Part shown: positions 51,307 to 60,676 of the stretch, in pieces
Numbering within the stretch: the first letter of the stretch is position 1
How the letters are laid out: the number at the start of each line of letters is the position of its first letter
Source: Nonomuraea pusilla
Lineage (GTDB): Bacteria; Actinomycetota; Actinomycetes; Streptosporangiales; Streptosporangiaceae
Direction: 5' to 3'
Assembly: GCF_900109355.1 (NCBI RefSeq)
Contig: NZ_FOBF01000003.1
Location: 310,001 to 374,000, forward strand
Length of the DNA stretch: 64,000 nucleotides
Translations under genes and position numbers: made by a program
Notes under the pieces: generated by a model
Databases searched by the model: none
What the model was told of the DNA's origin: nothing
What the model saw: only the letters and a program-made list of their open reading frames with translations

Positions 51307-52650
51307 ATGGACGCACTCGACCTGGCGCGGTGGCAGTTCGGCGTGACCACCGTGTACCACTTTCTGTTCGTGCCGTTGACCATCGGGCTCGGCGTCTTCG
51401 TGGCCGGGCTGCAGACCGCCTGGCACCGCACGGGCAAGGACCAGTACCTGAAGCTGACGAAGTTCTTCGGCAAGCTCTTTCTGATCAACTTCGCCATGGG
51501 CGTGGTCACCGGCCTCGTGCAGGAGTTCCAGTTCGGGATGAACTGGAGTGAGTACTCCACGTTCGTCGGCGACGTGTTCGGAGCGCCGCTGGCGATGGAG
51601 GCGCTGCTGGCCTTCTTCATGGAGTCCACGTTCCTCGGGTTGTGGATCTTCGGCTGGGACCGGCTGCCGAAGAAGGCGCACCTGGCGTGCATCTGGGCGG
51701 CGGCCATCGGCTCGAACATCTCCGCCTACTTCATCCTCGCGGCCAACGCCTGGATGAAGCACCCCGTCGGCTACCAGGTCGTCGACGGCCGCGCGCGCAT
51801 GACCGACCTGTGGGCCGTCCTGACCAACTCCACGGCCCTGGCCCAGGTGCCCCACGTCGTCGCGGCGGCGTTCATCGTGGCGGGCGGCTTCGTGCTCGCC
51901 GTGTGCGGCTTCTGGCTGCTGAAGACGCGCGACGGCATGTGGCGCAGCGCCGCCCGCGGCGCGCTCGTCATGACCGCCCTCGCGGGCGCGCTCGTCGGCC
52001 TCACCGGCGACATGTCCGCCAAGCTCATGTACGAGCAGCAGCCGATGAAGCTCGCCTCCGCCGAGGGCCTGGCGCACGACACGGCGGGGGCGGGGTTCTC
52101 GGTCGTGCCCGGCGTCGAGATCCCGAAGGTGCTGAGCTTCCTCGCCACCAACGACCCCGGCGCGACCGTCCAGGGCGTCGAGGACCTCCAGAAGCGCTTC
52201 GAGCAGCAGTTCGGCCCCGGCGACTACCGCCCCGACCAGACCATCGTGTTCTGGTCGTTCCGCCTGATGATCGGGTTCGGGCTGGTCACGGCGGGCCTGT
52301 CGGTGCTCGGCCTCTGGCTCACCAGGCGCAGGCGCGAGCTGCCGGGCTGGCTGTCGAGGCTGTTCCTGCTCGCCCTGCCGCTGCCGCTGCTCGCGGTCAC
52401 CGCCGGCTGGCTGCTCAGCGAGATCGGCCGCCAGCCGTGGACGGTCGCGGGCGAGCTCCTGACCGCCTCCAGCGTGTCGCCCGGCGTGAGCCTGGCCGAG
52501 GTCGCCACCTCACTGACGATCTTCACGCTCCTGTACGGCGCGCTCGCCGTGGCCGAGGTCGTCATCATGACCAGGCACGTCCGCAAGGGCGTCGAGGAGC
52601 CCGATCAGGCGCCCGCCTCCGAGCGGCTCGAACCGTCGCTGACGTACTGA
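51307..52650 (+). CDS. cydA: cytochrome bd oxidase subunit I
   Basis: 447 residues, multi-pass. It begins MDALDLARWQFGVTTVYHFLFVPLTIGL with the haem-ligand His and contains GVVTGLVQEFQFGMNW and GFFW-style helix blocks; the C-terminal Q-loop is short, as in actinobacteria. It oxidises quinol and reduces O2 at high affinity. ATG directly after GGGGGAG. Ten bases before cydB; no cydCD genes in the window. Confidence 0.95.
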   Translation: MDALDLARWQFGVTTVYHFLFVPLTIGLGVFVAGLQTAWHRTGKDQYLKLTKFFGKLFLINFAMGVVTGLVQEFQFGMNWSEYSTFVGDVFGAPLAMEALLAFFMESTFLGLWIFGWDRLPKKAHLACIWAAAIGSNISAYFILAANAWMKHPVGYQVVDGRARMTDLWAVLTNSTALAQVPHVVAAAFIVAGGFVLAVCGFWLLKTRDGMWRSAARGALVMTALAGALVGLTGDMSAKLMYEQQPMKLASAEGLAHDTAGAGFSVVPGVEIPKVLSFLATNDPGATVQGVEDLQKRFEQQFGPGDYRPDQTIVFWSFRLMIGFGLVTAGLSVLGLWLTRRRRELPGWLSRLFLLALPLPLLAVTAGWLLSEIGRQPWTVAGELLTASSVSPGVSLAEVATSLTIFTLLYGALAVAEVVIMTRHVRKGVEEPDQAPASERLEPSLTY

Positions 52651-52660
52651 GGGAACACCC

Positions 52661-53542
52661 ATGATCGAGTTCTGGTTCGTCCTCATCGCCTTCCTCTGGA
52701 CCGGCTACTTCGTGCTGGAGGGCTTCGACTTCGGCGTCGGCCTGCTCGCGCCCCTGATCGCCAGGGACCCGAACGAGCAGCGGCAGAGCCTGCAGACCAT
52801 CGGCCCCGTCTGGGACGGCAACGAGGTCTGGGTGATCACCGCGGTGGGCGCCATGTTCGCCGCGTTCCCCGCCTGGTACGCTGGCCTGTTCAGCGCGTTC
52901 TACCTGCCCGTCACGCTCATCCTGGTCGGCCTCATCGTGCGCGGCGTCGGGCTGGAGTGGCGCGGCAAGGTGAACAACCCGCTCTGGTGCGACCTCGGCA
53001 TCGTCGTCGGCAGCGCCCTGCCCGCCTTCCTGTGGGGCTCGATCTTCGCCGACCTGGTCTTCGACAGCCCCGTCGCCGCCCTGCTCGGGGGCGCGTTCGC
53101 GCTCTCCGTGTTCACGCTGCACGGCGCCGTCTTCCTCGCGCTCAGGACCACCGGCGCGGTGCGCGACAGGGCGCGCGTGGCGGCGCTCGTCGCGAGCGGC
53201 GTGGCCGTGCCCGTCGCGGCGGTCGCGCTGACGCGATTCGGCACGCCGCCCGCGCTGGCCGCCCTGGCGGCGCTGGCGGGCGCGGCGGCGCTGATCTGGC
53301 GGCGCAGGGAGGGCTGGGCGTTCGCAGCCACGGCCGGCGCGATCGTCCTGGCCACGCTCGCGGTCTTCGTCGAGCTGCGCGGCGCGCCGCTGCCCGGCCT
53401 GACGCTGGCCGAGGCCGCCTCGGGGCCGTACACGCTCAAGATGATGACCTGGATCGGGCTGCTCACCCTGCCGTTCGTGCTGGTCTACCAGGGCTGGACG
53501 TACTGGGTGTTCCGCCGGCGCGTCACCCCGGTCGCGGCCTGA
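52661..53542 (+). CDS. cydB: cytochrome bd oxidase subunit II
   Basis: 293 residues, shorter than the usual 330-380. N-terminal FWFVLIAFLWTGYFVLEGFDFGVGLL and GPVWDGNEVWVITAVGAMFAAFPAWYA are diagnostic. The C-terminus keeps LPFVLVYQGWTYWVFRRRV, so the reduction is in the middle loops rather than a truncation. Operon with cydA. Confidence 0.95.
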   Translation: MIEFWFVLIAFLWTGYFVLEGFDFGVGLLAPLIARDPNEQRQSLQTIGPVWDGNEVWVITAVGAMFAAFPAWYAGLFSAFYLPVTLILVGLIVRGVGLEWRGKVNNPLWCDLGIVVGSALPAFLWGSIFADLVFDSPVAALLGGAFALSVFTLHGAVFLALRTTGAVRDRARVAALVASGVAVPVAAVALTRFGTPPALAALAALAGAAALIWRRREGWAFAATAGAIVLATLAVFVELRGAPLPGLTLAEAASGPYTLKMMTWIGLLTLPFVLVYQGWTYWVFRRRVTPVAA

Positions 53543-53554
53543 GCCCCGTGCCCT

Positions 53555-53992
53555 TCAGGAGCCCGCGGTGTGCATCTGGTTGGTCCTGTGGTCCTTCAGG
53601 TGCAGGTCTCCGTCGAGGCGGTCCTTGAGCAGCTCCAGCACCTCGCGCGGGCCGAGCACCGTCCACAGGGGGCCGACCAGGTGGGGGGTGTACTCGGGGG
53701 CGGCGTCCATCCAGGCGTCCTTGCCCGCCTCGGTGGTGAACGTGCTGACGAAGAAGCGGCCGTCGGCGGTCTCGCAGTAGCCGGTCCTGACATCGGCGGC
53801 GTCGACCTGGATGCGGGGGGCGCAGCCGGCCTTGGCGGCGAGCTGCTCGACCGTGAGGGGCGTGCCCGCGTGGGCGCCGCCGTGCGCGGCGCCCGGCCCC
53901 GCGGCCAGGCCGGCGTCGCCGCCCCCGGCGGAGCAGGCGGCGGCCAGGCCGGCCAGCAGCACGCCGGCGAGCAGGCGTGGAAGTGTCGTCAT
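53555..53992 (-). CDS. small hypothetical lipoprotein
   Basis: 145 residues from ATG 53992 (MTTLPRLLAGVLLAGLAAAC), with lipobox LAAAC near residue 20. The mature part includes CAPRIQ and GYCET, which could form a disulfide, and a domain with FFVSTFTTEAGKDAWMD. No named family. Convergent with cydB, 12 bases apart. Confidence 0.75.
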   Translation of the reverse strand: MTTLPRLLAGVLLAGLAAACSAGGGDAGLAAGPGAAHGGAHAGTPLTVEQLAAKAGCAPRIQVDAADVRTGYCETADGRFFVSTFTTEAGKDAWMDAAPEYTPHLVGPLWTVLGPREVLELLKDRLDGDLHLKDHRTNQMHTAGS

Positions 53993-54060
53993 GTGCCGAG
54001 CTACGCACCCCCGGCCCCGCCGGTTCACCCCCATGCGAGAACGGCGGGCGGAGAGGGGGG

Positions 54061-55137
54061 TCAGCGCAGGACGACGCAGCCGCGTTCCGCGAGCCGGCGC
54101 AGCGCGTCCGGCTCACGGTCGAGCTTGTTCCACCGCAGGTCGAGCTTCTCCAGCGCGGGCAGGTCGCCCAGCGACTCCGGCAGCTCCCTGAGCCGGTTGT
54201 TGCGCAGGTCGAGCGAGGTGAGCCGGGTCAGCCGGCCCACCCAGGGCGGCACGGCGGCCAGGTGGTTGTCACGCAGGTCGAGCAGGCGCAGCTCCCCCAG
54301 CCCGGCGAGCGACGCGGGCAGCCCGGTGAGGCGGTTGCCCCGCAGGTGCAGCTCCCGCAGCCGGCCGAGCCCGCCCAGCCCGTCGGGCAGCTCCTCGATC
54401 TGGTTGTCGTAGAGCCTGAGCTCGACCAGCCCCGCCATCGACCCGAGCGACCGGGGCAGGCGGGACAGCCGGTTGCCGGTGAGGTTGAGGTAGGCGAGCC
54501 GGTCCAGCCGCCCGATCGACTCGGGCACGTCCGTGAACAGGTTGTCGCTCAGGTACAGGTAGTCGGTCAGGCGCAGGTCGCCCAGTTCCGGCGGGATCAC
54601 GGAGAGCCGGTTGTGCCCGAGGTCCAGCATGCGCAGCCGGGTCAGCGCGCCGATGCCGGGAGGCAGCTCGGTCAGCGCGTTCTCGGCCAGGTTGAGCGAT
54701 TCCAGGGCGGTGAGCGTCCAGAGGGCGGCGGGCACGGCCGTCAGCCGGTTGCCGCCCGCCGCCAGGTGCCGCAGCCGCGCGCCCAGCCGGTCGGGCAGCG
54801 CCTCCACCGCGTTGCCGTGGAAGAAGAGCACCTCCAGGTCCGGCGGCAGCGGCGGCAGCTCGGTGAGCCGGTTTCCGTCGAGGTGCAGCGCACGCAGGCG
54901 AGTCAGGCCCGACAGGTCGGGCAGGGCGCGCAGCCGGTTGCCGTCGAGCCGCAGCGCCTCCAGCGAGCGGAGCCCGGCGAGCGAGGCAGGCGGCTCGGTC
55001 AGGCCGCTCCAGGCGAGATCCAGCGTCGCCGGACCGTCCGCCTCCGGGCCCTCCGCCTTCACGCCGCCCGTCTCCAGGCTGTCCGGTGTCGTGCCGGTTC
55101 TCGGCTCGGCCACGCTCGTCCCCCGCTCCTCGGCCAT
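54061..55137 (-). CDS. leucine-rich repeat protein
   Basis: 358 residues with about twelve 23-residue LRRs of the form LxxLxxLxLxxNxLxxLPxxL, from about residue 35 to 345, after a 35-residue disordered N-terminus. No signal peptide, so cytoplasmic. These resemble the ROCO/Ras-group LRRs and most likely mediate protein binding. No catalytic domain is attached. Regular repeats suggest a single curved solenoid. Confidence 0.92.
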   Translation of the reverse strand: MAEERGTSVAEPRTGTTPDSLETGGVKAEGPEADGPATLDLAWSGLTEPPASLAGLRSLEALRLDGNRLRALPDLSGLTRLRALHLDGNRLTELPPLPPDLEVLFFHGNAVEALPDRLGARLRHLAAGGNRLTAVPAALWTLTALESLNLAENALTELPPGIGALTRLRMLDLGHNRLSVIPPELGDLRLTDYLYLSDNLFTDVPESIGRLDRLAYLNLTGNRLSRLPRSLGSMAGLVELRLYDNQIEELPDGLGGLGRLRELHLRGNRLTGLPASLAGLGELRLLDLRDNHLAAVPPWVGRLTRLTSLDLRNNRLRELPESLGDLPALEKLDLRWNKLDREPDALRRLAERGCVVLR

Positions 55138-55160
55138 GCGGAGCCCCGATCATCCCACGG

Positions 55161-57539
55161 TCAGTCGCCGCCCGGCTCCTGTCCCGCGTGCCGCAGGCGC
55201 AGGTGGTACAGCTCCGACGGCGAGAGGGGCATGCGGTCGATGGGGAAGCCCTCGGCGTCCTCGACGGCCGACGCGATGACCGCCGAGACGGGGATCACCC
55301 CCGCCTCGCCCGCGCCCTTGATCCCGAGCGGGTTCAGCGGCGACGGCGTCTCCAGGTGGGCCGTCTCGACGCGCGGGATCTCCGTGGCGTACGGCATGAG
55401 GAAGTCCATGAAGGAGGCGTTGACCAGCTGGCCGTGCTCGTCGTACACCATCCGCTCGTACAGGGCGCCGCCGATGCCCTGTGCCACGCCGCCGTGGATC
55501 TGCCCCTCCACGATCATGGGGTTGATCAGCCGCCCGCAGTCGTGCACGACGGCGTACCGCAGCACCCTGATCTCCGCCGTGTCCGGGTCGGTCTCGACCA
55601 CGGCGGCGTGCATGCCCGCCGCGAACGTGGACCTGACCGGCGAGTAGTAGTCGCGCCCCTCCAGCCCCGGCTCGTCGCCCTCGGCCACGGGCGGCCGGTC
55701 GGGCGGGGCGGCGCCGGAGAACTGGGTGGCCTTGGCGGTCTCCTCGTCGAAGGCGTACCGCAGCGGGTTGGCCAGCACCGCGACCGTGGACAGCGGGACG
55801 GCCGGGCCCGGCGCGCCGACCACCCGCACCTCCCCCTCGACGATCTCCAGGTCGGCGGGGTCGGCCTCCAGCGCGTCGGCGGCGATGCGCAGCGCCTTCT
55901 CCCGTACCTTCCTGCAGGCCAGGGCGATGGCGTTGCCGCTCATGACGGCGGCCCTGGAGGCGAACGTGCCCACGGCGTAGCCGAACCTGCGGGTGTCGCC
56001 GGTGACGACGCTGACCCGTTCGATCGGCACGCCCAGCTCGGACGCGGCGATCTGCGCGAACGCCGTCTCGTGCCCCTGCCCCTGCGAGGTGAGGCCGGTG
56101 GAGACGTGGACGCGGCCGTCGGAGGTGACCTGGACGTGCCCGCCCTCGTACGGGCCCACGCCGGTGCCCTCGACGTAGCAGCCGAGGCCGATGCCGAGAC
56201 CCGGCCGCCCGACGTGGTCGTCCCAGCCGATCAGCTCCTTGAGCATGCGGAGCATGCGCGGGTAGTCGCCGCTGTCGTAGACGAGGGGGCGGCCGTCCTG
56301 GAAGGTCATGCCCTGGTCGTACGGGAACTCGTCGGGCCCGATGAGGTTGGCCGCCCGCACCTCGGCGCGGTCCTTGCCGAGGTGCCGGGCGATCTTGTCC
56401 ATGGTCCGCTCCATGCAGAACACGCCCTGCGGGCGGCCCGCCCCCCGGTACGGCGTGACCTGCAGGGTGTTGGTGTAGACGGAGCTGAACTCGACCCGGT
56501 ACGCCCCGATCTTGTACGGCCCGAGCAACTGGGTGGAGGTGACGATGGGCACGATGATCCCGTACGGCGTGTAGGCGCCGTGGTCGTGCAGGATCGTCAC
56601 GTCCAGGCCGAGGACGCGGCCGTCGTCGTCGAAGCCCACCCTGACGTCCTGGATCTGGCCGCGCTCGTGGGCGGAGGCGATGAAGTGCTCCCTGCGGTCC
56701 TCGGTCCACTTGACCTCGCGGCCCAGGGTCATGGCCGCCCACGGCACGAGGATCTCCTCCGGCCACGGGTGCACGATCTTCACGCCGAAGCCGCCGCCCA
56801 CGTCGGGGGCGATGACCTCGACGTTCGGCAGCGGCAGGCCGAGCGCGGCGGCCACCGCCATGCGGACGCTGGTGGAGGTCTGGGTGCTGGAGTGGACGCG
56901 CAGGTCGCGGCCGTCCCAGCGGGCGTGGACGCCGCGCCCCTCCAGCGGCGTGCTGGCGCTGCGCTCGATGTGCAGCCGGAAGGCGAGCGTGTGGGGGGCG
57001 GCCTCGATCGCCTCCGCGGCGCCGCGGCCGTCGGCGCCGGGCACCTCCTGCACGAGGTGCGCGCCGACGTTGCCCGGCACGTCGTCGTGGACGAGCGCGT
57101 CTCCCCGCACGGCCCGCTCCAGGCCGACGACGGGCGTGAGCGGCTCGTAGTCGACCTCGATGAGGGCGCAGGCGTCCTCGGCGGCGTACCTGTCGCTGGC
57201 GACGACCATGACGACGGGCTCGCCGACGTGCCTGACGACGTCCCTGGCGAGCGGGTGGGCGGTGCGGCCGTGGGTGAGCGCCGGGTGCGGGATGAGCAGC
57301 GGCAGCGGGCGGCCGATCCGTTCCGGCAGGTCCTCCCAGGTGTAGACGGCGACGAGGCCCTCGACGTCGAGCGCCGGGGCGACGTCCACGTCGCGGATGC
57401 GGGCGCTGGCGTGCGGCGACCTGACGAACGCGGCGGCGAGCGCGTCGCGGCCCAGGTCGTCGAGGTAGCGGCCCTGGCCGGTGAGCAGCCTGGGGTCCTC
57501 GCGGCGGCGTACGGGCTCGCCGAACAGCCGGGTGCTCAT
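55161..57539 (-). CDS. molybdenum hydroxylase large (molybdopterin) subunit
   Basis: 792 residues, the size of xanthine dehydrogenase/CO dehydrogenase-family large subunits. PDVGGGFGVKI, VTPYRGAGRPQGVFCMERTMD and the C-terminal GIKGAGEAGVIP with the catalytic Glu are present. The CO dehydrogenase-specific AYXCSFR loop is absent, so it is not a CO dehydrogenase; it probably hydroxylates a purine, pyrimidine or related heterocycle. ATG overlaps the [2Fe-2S] subunit stop. Operon: permease, FAD subunit, [2Fe-2S] subunit, this subunit. Confidence 0.92.
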   Translation of the reverse strand: MSTRLFGEPVRRREDPRLLTGQGRYLDDLGRDALAAAFVRSPHASARIRDVDVAPALDVEGLVAVYTWEDLPERIGRPLPLLIPHPALTHGRTAHPLARDVVRHVGEPVVMVVASDRYAAEDACALIEVDYEPLTPVVGLERAVRGDALVHDDVPGNVGAHLVQEVPGADGRGAAEAIEAAPHTLAFRLHIERSASTPLEGRGVHARWDGRDLRVHSSTQTSTSVRMAVAAALGLPLPNVEVIAPDVGGGFGVKIVHPWPEEILVPWAAMTLGREVKWTEDRREHFIASAHERGQIQDVRVGFDDDGRVLGLDVTILHDHGAYTPYGIIVPIVTSTQLLGPYKIGAYRVEFSSVYTNTLQVTPYRGAGRPQGVFCMERTMDKIARHLGKDRAEVRAANLIGPDEFPYDQGMTFQDGRPLVYDSGDYPRMLRMLKELIGWDDHVGRPGLGIGLGCYVEGTGVGPYEGGHVQVTSDGRVHVSTGLTSQGQGHETAFAQIAASELGVPIERVSVVTGDTRRFGYAVGTFASRAAVMSGNAIALACRKVREKALRIAADALEADPADLEIVEGEVRVVGAPGPAVPLSTVAVLANPLRYAFDEETAKATQFSGAAPPDRPPVAEGDEPGLEGRDYYSPVRSTFAAGMHAAVVETDPDTAEIRVLRYAVVHDCGRLINPMIVEGQIHGGVAQGIGGALYERMVYDEHGQLVNASFMDFLMPYATEIPRVETAHLETPSPLNPLGIKGAGEAGVIPVSAVIASAVEDAEGFPIDRMPLSPSELYHLRLRHAGQEPGGD

Positions 57540-58015
57540 CGGCCCTCCTCCGCGATCAGCTCGGCGGCCCGGTGGACGGCCTTGACGATGTTCTGGTAGC
57601 CGGTGCAGCGGCACAGGTTGCCGGAGATCCCCTCGACGACCTCCTCCTCGGTGGGCGAGGGGTTGTCGCGCAGCAGCGCGGTGACGGTGCACAGGAAGCC
57701 AGGCGTGCAGAAGCCGCACTGCAGCGCGTGGCACTCGCCGAACGCCCGCTGCACGGGCGACATCCCGCCGGGCCCGGCGAGCCCCTCGACGGTGGTGATC
57801 TCGCGGCCGTCGACGCTCACGGCGAACGTCAGGCAGGAGCGCACCGGCTCGCCGTCGAGCAGGACCGTGCAGCAGCCGCACACGCCGTGCTCGCAGCCCA
57901 CGTGGGTGCCGGTCAGCCCCAGGTCGTGGCGCAGGCAGTCCGACAGCAGCCTCCGGGCGGGCACCCGCACCCTTCGGGCGGCGCCGTTCACCACGAGCGT
58001 GATCTCATGCTCCAC
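57536..58015 (-). CDS. molybdenum hydroxylase [2Fe-2S] subunit
   Basis: 159 residues. First cluster by Cys41, Cys46, Cys49 and Cys61 (CEHGVCGCC), second by Cys100, Cys103, Cys135 and Cys137 (CGFCTPG, CRCTGY). Carries electrons from the molybdenum site to FAD. Overlaps both neighbouring subunit genes. Confidence 0.96.
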   Translation of the reverse strand: MEHEITLVVNGAARRVRVPARRLLSDCLRHDLGLTGTHVGCEHGVCGCCTVLLDGEPVRSCLTFAVSVDGREITTVEGLAGPGGMSPVQRAFGECHALQCGFCTPGFLCTVTALLRDNPSPTEEEVVEGISGNLCRCTGYQNIVKAVHRAAELIAEEGR

Positions 58016-58874
58016 CTGCGGCCTCCTTTGACGCCCGCTCGGCGAGACCCGCGGCCTCCTTCAGCGCCCGCTCGGCGAGCACCGCCACCAGGTGGCGGCG
58101 GTAGGCGGCGGTCGCGTGGATGTCGTCCTCGGGCTCGACCCGGCGGCTGAGCGCCGCGGCGGCGAGCGCCCAGTCCCCGGCGCCGGCCCCGGTCAGGTCG
58201 GCGACGACGGGAGCGGGGCCGACGCCGACGCAGGCGACCCTGGCGGCGGCGACGCCGCCGTCCTCGCCCAGGGTGACGACGGCGCACACCCCGGCCAGGG
58301 CGTAGTCGCCGTGCCTCCTCGCCACCTCGTGGAAGGCGTGGCCGGTGCGCTCGTCCAGGGCGGGGAAGAACGCCGAGACCGCCAGCTCGTCCGGCCCGGC
58401 CGCCGACTCCATGGGGCCGACGAAGAACTCGTGCGCGGGGACGTCCCTGACCTGCCCGCGGGCGCCGTCCCAGCGGGCCAGGCGGACCGAGCCGCCGAGG
58501 ACGGCGAGCACGGCGGGCAGCTCGGCCGCCGGGTCGGCGTGGACGAGGCTGCCGACGACGGTGCCGCGGTTGCGGATGACCGGGTGGGCGACCAGCCGCA
58601 GCGCCCGGGTGAGCAGGGGGTGGCCGCCCTCGCGCTCGGCCCGCGCGTGGGTGACGGCGGCGCCGACCCGCACCCCTTCCCGGGTGCGCTCCAGCGCGTC
58701 GAGGGACGCGACGCGGGTGATGTCCACCAGGTGGGCGGGCGCGGCCAGCCGCATGTTCAGCATCGGGATCAGGCTCTGACCGCCGGCCAGCACCTTGCCG
58801 CGCACCCCGGCGAGGATCCGCAGGGCCTCGTCGAGGTCGCGGGGAGCGTGGTACTCGAACGGCGGCGGCTTCAC
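58005..58874 (-). CDS. molybdenum hydroxylase FAD subunit
   Basis: 289 residues from GTG 58874, which has AAGGGAG ten bases upstream and overlaps the permease stop (GTGA). FAD motifs AGGQSLIPMLNMRL and NRGTVVGSLVHADPAAELPA. The extreme C-terminus holds a near-perfect 12-residue direct repeat (LAERALKEAAG, LAERASKEAAG). Confidence 0.94.
   Translation of the reverse strand: MKPPPFEYHAPRDLDEALRILAGVRGKVLAGGQSLIPMLNMRLAAPAHLVDITRVASLDALERTREGVRVGAAVTHARAEREGGHPLLTRALRLVAHPVIRNRGTVVGSLVHADPAAELPAVLAVLGGSVRLARWDGARGQVRDVPAHEFFVGPMESAAGPDELAVSAFFPALDERTGHAFHEVARRHGDYALAGVCAVVTLGEDGGVAAARVACVGVGPAPVVADLTGAGAGDWALAAAALSRRVEPEDDIHATAAYRRHLVAVLAERALKEAAGLAERASKEAAGGA
58019..58090 (-). repeat. 36-bp in-frame duplication at the 3' end of the FAD subunit gene
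   Basis: Two copies of the sequence coding for LAER-A-(L/S)-KEAAG, 36 bp apart, running into the stop codon. In-frame, so it lengthens the C-terminus without breaking it. Confidence 0.75.
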
Positions 58875-60286
58875 CCGGTGGCACTCCCTTCCGCCGGTCT
58901 GAGCGTGCGCCCGGCGATCGCCCGCAGGAGGTGGTAGCCGGCCACCACCACGATCGTGCCGAGGGCGATGCCCTGCAGGACGAACCCCCCGGCGATCACG
59001 TGCGTGACGGGGCCGATGGCCAGGATGATGCCCGCGCCGGTCGGGACCATGTTGACGGGGTCGGCGAAGTCCACCCGGTTCTCGATCCAGATCTTCGCGC
59101 CGAGCAGGCCGATCATGCCGTACAGGATGACGGTGACGCCGCCGAGCACGCCGCCCGGCGTGGCCGCGACGAGCGCGCCGAACTTGGGGCACAGGCCGAA
59201 CAGGATCGCGATGACGGCCGCGATGTAGTACGCCGCCGTGGAGTAGACCCGGGTGGCGGCCATGACGCCGATGTTCTCCGCGTACGTCGTGGTGGGCGAG
59301 CCGCCGACGGCGCTCGCCACCACGGTGGCCACGCCGTCAGCGACGACCGCCCTGCCCACGTACGGGTCGACGTCGGCGCGGGTCATCTCGCCGACCGCCT
59401 TGACGTGGCCGATGTTCTCGGCCACCAGCGCGATGACGGCAGGCAGCACCAGCAGCACGGCCGAGGTCCTGATGTCGGGGGCGTGGAAGTTCGGGATGCC
59501 GAACCAGGGCGCGCTGTCGACCGTGCCGAGGTTGACGCGGTCGTGGGGGAACGCGGTGGCCACGCAGTACGTGCCCTCCTTGGGGCAGACCGCCCCTGCG
59601 GCGTCGCGCAGGTTCTGCCCCGGCAGGACGGAGGTGATCGGCCCGGCCGTCCTGTCGAGCACCCACGACAGCACGAACCCGAAGACGAGCCCCACGAGGA
59701 CGGCGACGCGCCCGATGAAGCCCTTGAAGACGACCATCACGAGGAACGTGACGACCATCGTGATGAGCGCCACCCACTGGTCCTGCGGCCAGTAGGTGCC
59801 GGCCACGACGAAGGCCAGGCCGAAGCCGATGAGCATGACGACCGCGCCGGTGACGACGGGCGGGAAGATCCGGTGGATGATCTGCACGCCGAGGACGTGG
59901 ATGGCCACGCCGACCAGCGCCAGCACCAGGCCGGCCACGAGGATGGCGCCCGTCACGATCGCGTCGGCCCCTGCCGTGTCGCCTCCGGCGATCGCCCTGA
60001 TGGCGTAGACGCCGCCGACGAACGACGCGCTCGTGCCGAGGTAGCTCGGGATCCTCCCCTTGACGATCAGCAGGAACAGGATCGTCGCGACGCCCGACAT
60101 CATGACGGCCACGTTGGGGTCGAGCCCCATGACGAGGGGGAAGACGAACGTGGCGCCGAACATGGCGATCACGTGCTGGGCGCCGAACCCGACCATGCGC
60201 GGCCAGGTCAGCCGCTCGTCGGGCCTGACGACCTCTCCAGGGGCCAGATGCTTGCCGTCACCGTGTCTGGTCCAACCCACACCCAT
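58871..60286 (-). CDS. NCS2-family nucleobase permease (uracil/xanthine type)
   Basis: 471 residues, about 14 transmembrane segments. AQHVIAMFGATFVFPL with the TM1 His, VALVAENIGHVKAVGEM and the signature ENIGVMAATRV. The TM10 motif is TTTYAENIGV, with Glu as in uracil and xanthine carriers. Brings a nucleobase into the cell with H+ for the hydroxylase encoded by the next genes. First gene of a four-gene operon. GGGCA-N5-TGCC lies about 80 bp upstream. Confidence 0.93.
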   Translation of the reverse strand: MGVGWTRHGDGKHLAPGEVVRPDERLTWPRMVGFGAQHVIAMFGATFVFPLVMGLDPNVAVMMSGVATILFLLIVKGRIPSYLGTSASFVGGVYAIRAIAGGDTAGADAIVTGAILVAGLVLALVGVAIHVLGVQIIHRIFPPVVTGAVVMLIGFGLAFVVAGTYWPQDQWVALITMVVTFLVMVVFKGFIGRVAVLVGLVFGFVLSWVLDRTAGPITSVLPGQNLRDAAGAVCPKEGTYCVATAFPHDRVNLGTVDSAPWFGIPNFHAPDIRTSAVLLVLPAVIALVAENIGHVKAVGEMTRADVDPYVGRAVVADGVATVVASAVGGSPTTTYAENIGVMAATRVYSTAAYYIAAVIAILFGLCPKFGALVAATPGGVLGGVTVILYGMIGLLGAKIWIENRVDFADPVNMVPTGAGIILAIGPVTHVIAGGFVLQGIALGTIVVVAGYHLLRAIAGRTLRPAEGSATG

Positions 60287-60366
60287 CGAAAGCCCCTCTT
60301 CGCCCGGGCCGGCGGCGCTGCTCGTTCCGTTGCGGGCACATTAGGCCCGGCGCATCGCGCCTTCAC

Positions 60367-60380
60367 GGGCATGATCTGCC
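60367..60380. promoter_or_regulatory. GGGCA-N5-TGCC motif upstream of the permease operon
   Basis: Resembles the core of the 23-bp palindrome at 16983 (GGGCA-N5-TGCCC). Imperfect, so a weak prediction. Confidence 0.35.
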
Positions 60381-60460
60381 AAATCTGTTCCCCAGACCAG
60401 GGAGAACTCGCGCACTCCTGGACATCACCTGTGTGAATTCCTCACAAAGGCCCCGGGCGG

Positions 60461-60664
60461 TCACCTCACGTTGATGGAGAACCCCTCGCCCGTGACCACC
60501 TGACCTGACCGGATCTTGGCGGTCTTGCGCAGCTCCACCTCGCCGTCGACGAGCACCATGCCCTCGGCGATCAGCATCTTGGCCATGCCGCCTGTCTCGG
60601 TGACCCCGCAGTACTTCAGCAGGTCGCACAGCGGGATGTAGTCGGAGCGCAGTTCGAAGTCCAC
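60461..60664 (-). CDS. S4-domain RNA-binding protein, YbcJ-like
   Basis: 67 residues. Pattern LCDLLKYCGVTETGGMAKMLIAEGMVLVDGEVELRKTAKI is a complete S4 domain, as in YbcJ/RqcP-like proteins. It probably binds structured RNA or ribosomes. GTG 60664 with a TAGGCT -10 box whose bases overlap the PucR gene's stop codon. Unrelated in function to the nucleobase genes. Confidence 0.88.
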   Translation of the reverse strand: MDFELRSDYIPLCDLLKYCGVTETGGMAKMLIAEGMVLVDGEVELRKTAKIRSGQVVTGEGFSINVR

Positions 60665-60670
60665 GGGCCA

Positions 60671-60676
60671 AGCCTA
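60671..60676 (-). promoter_or_regulatory. -10 box TAGGCT of the S4 gene, overlapping the PucR stop
   Basis: TAGGCT on the minus strand, six bases TGGCCC, GTG at 60664. The TAG of the hexamer is the stop codon of the upstream regulator gene (60674-60676). Confidence 0.55.

Noticed and set aside
55161..58874. Aerobic CO dehydrogenase (coxLSM) because a CoxG-like gene is nearby
   Set aside because: The large subunit lacks the AYXCSFR active-site loop and the operon begins with a nucleobase permease.
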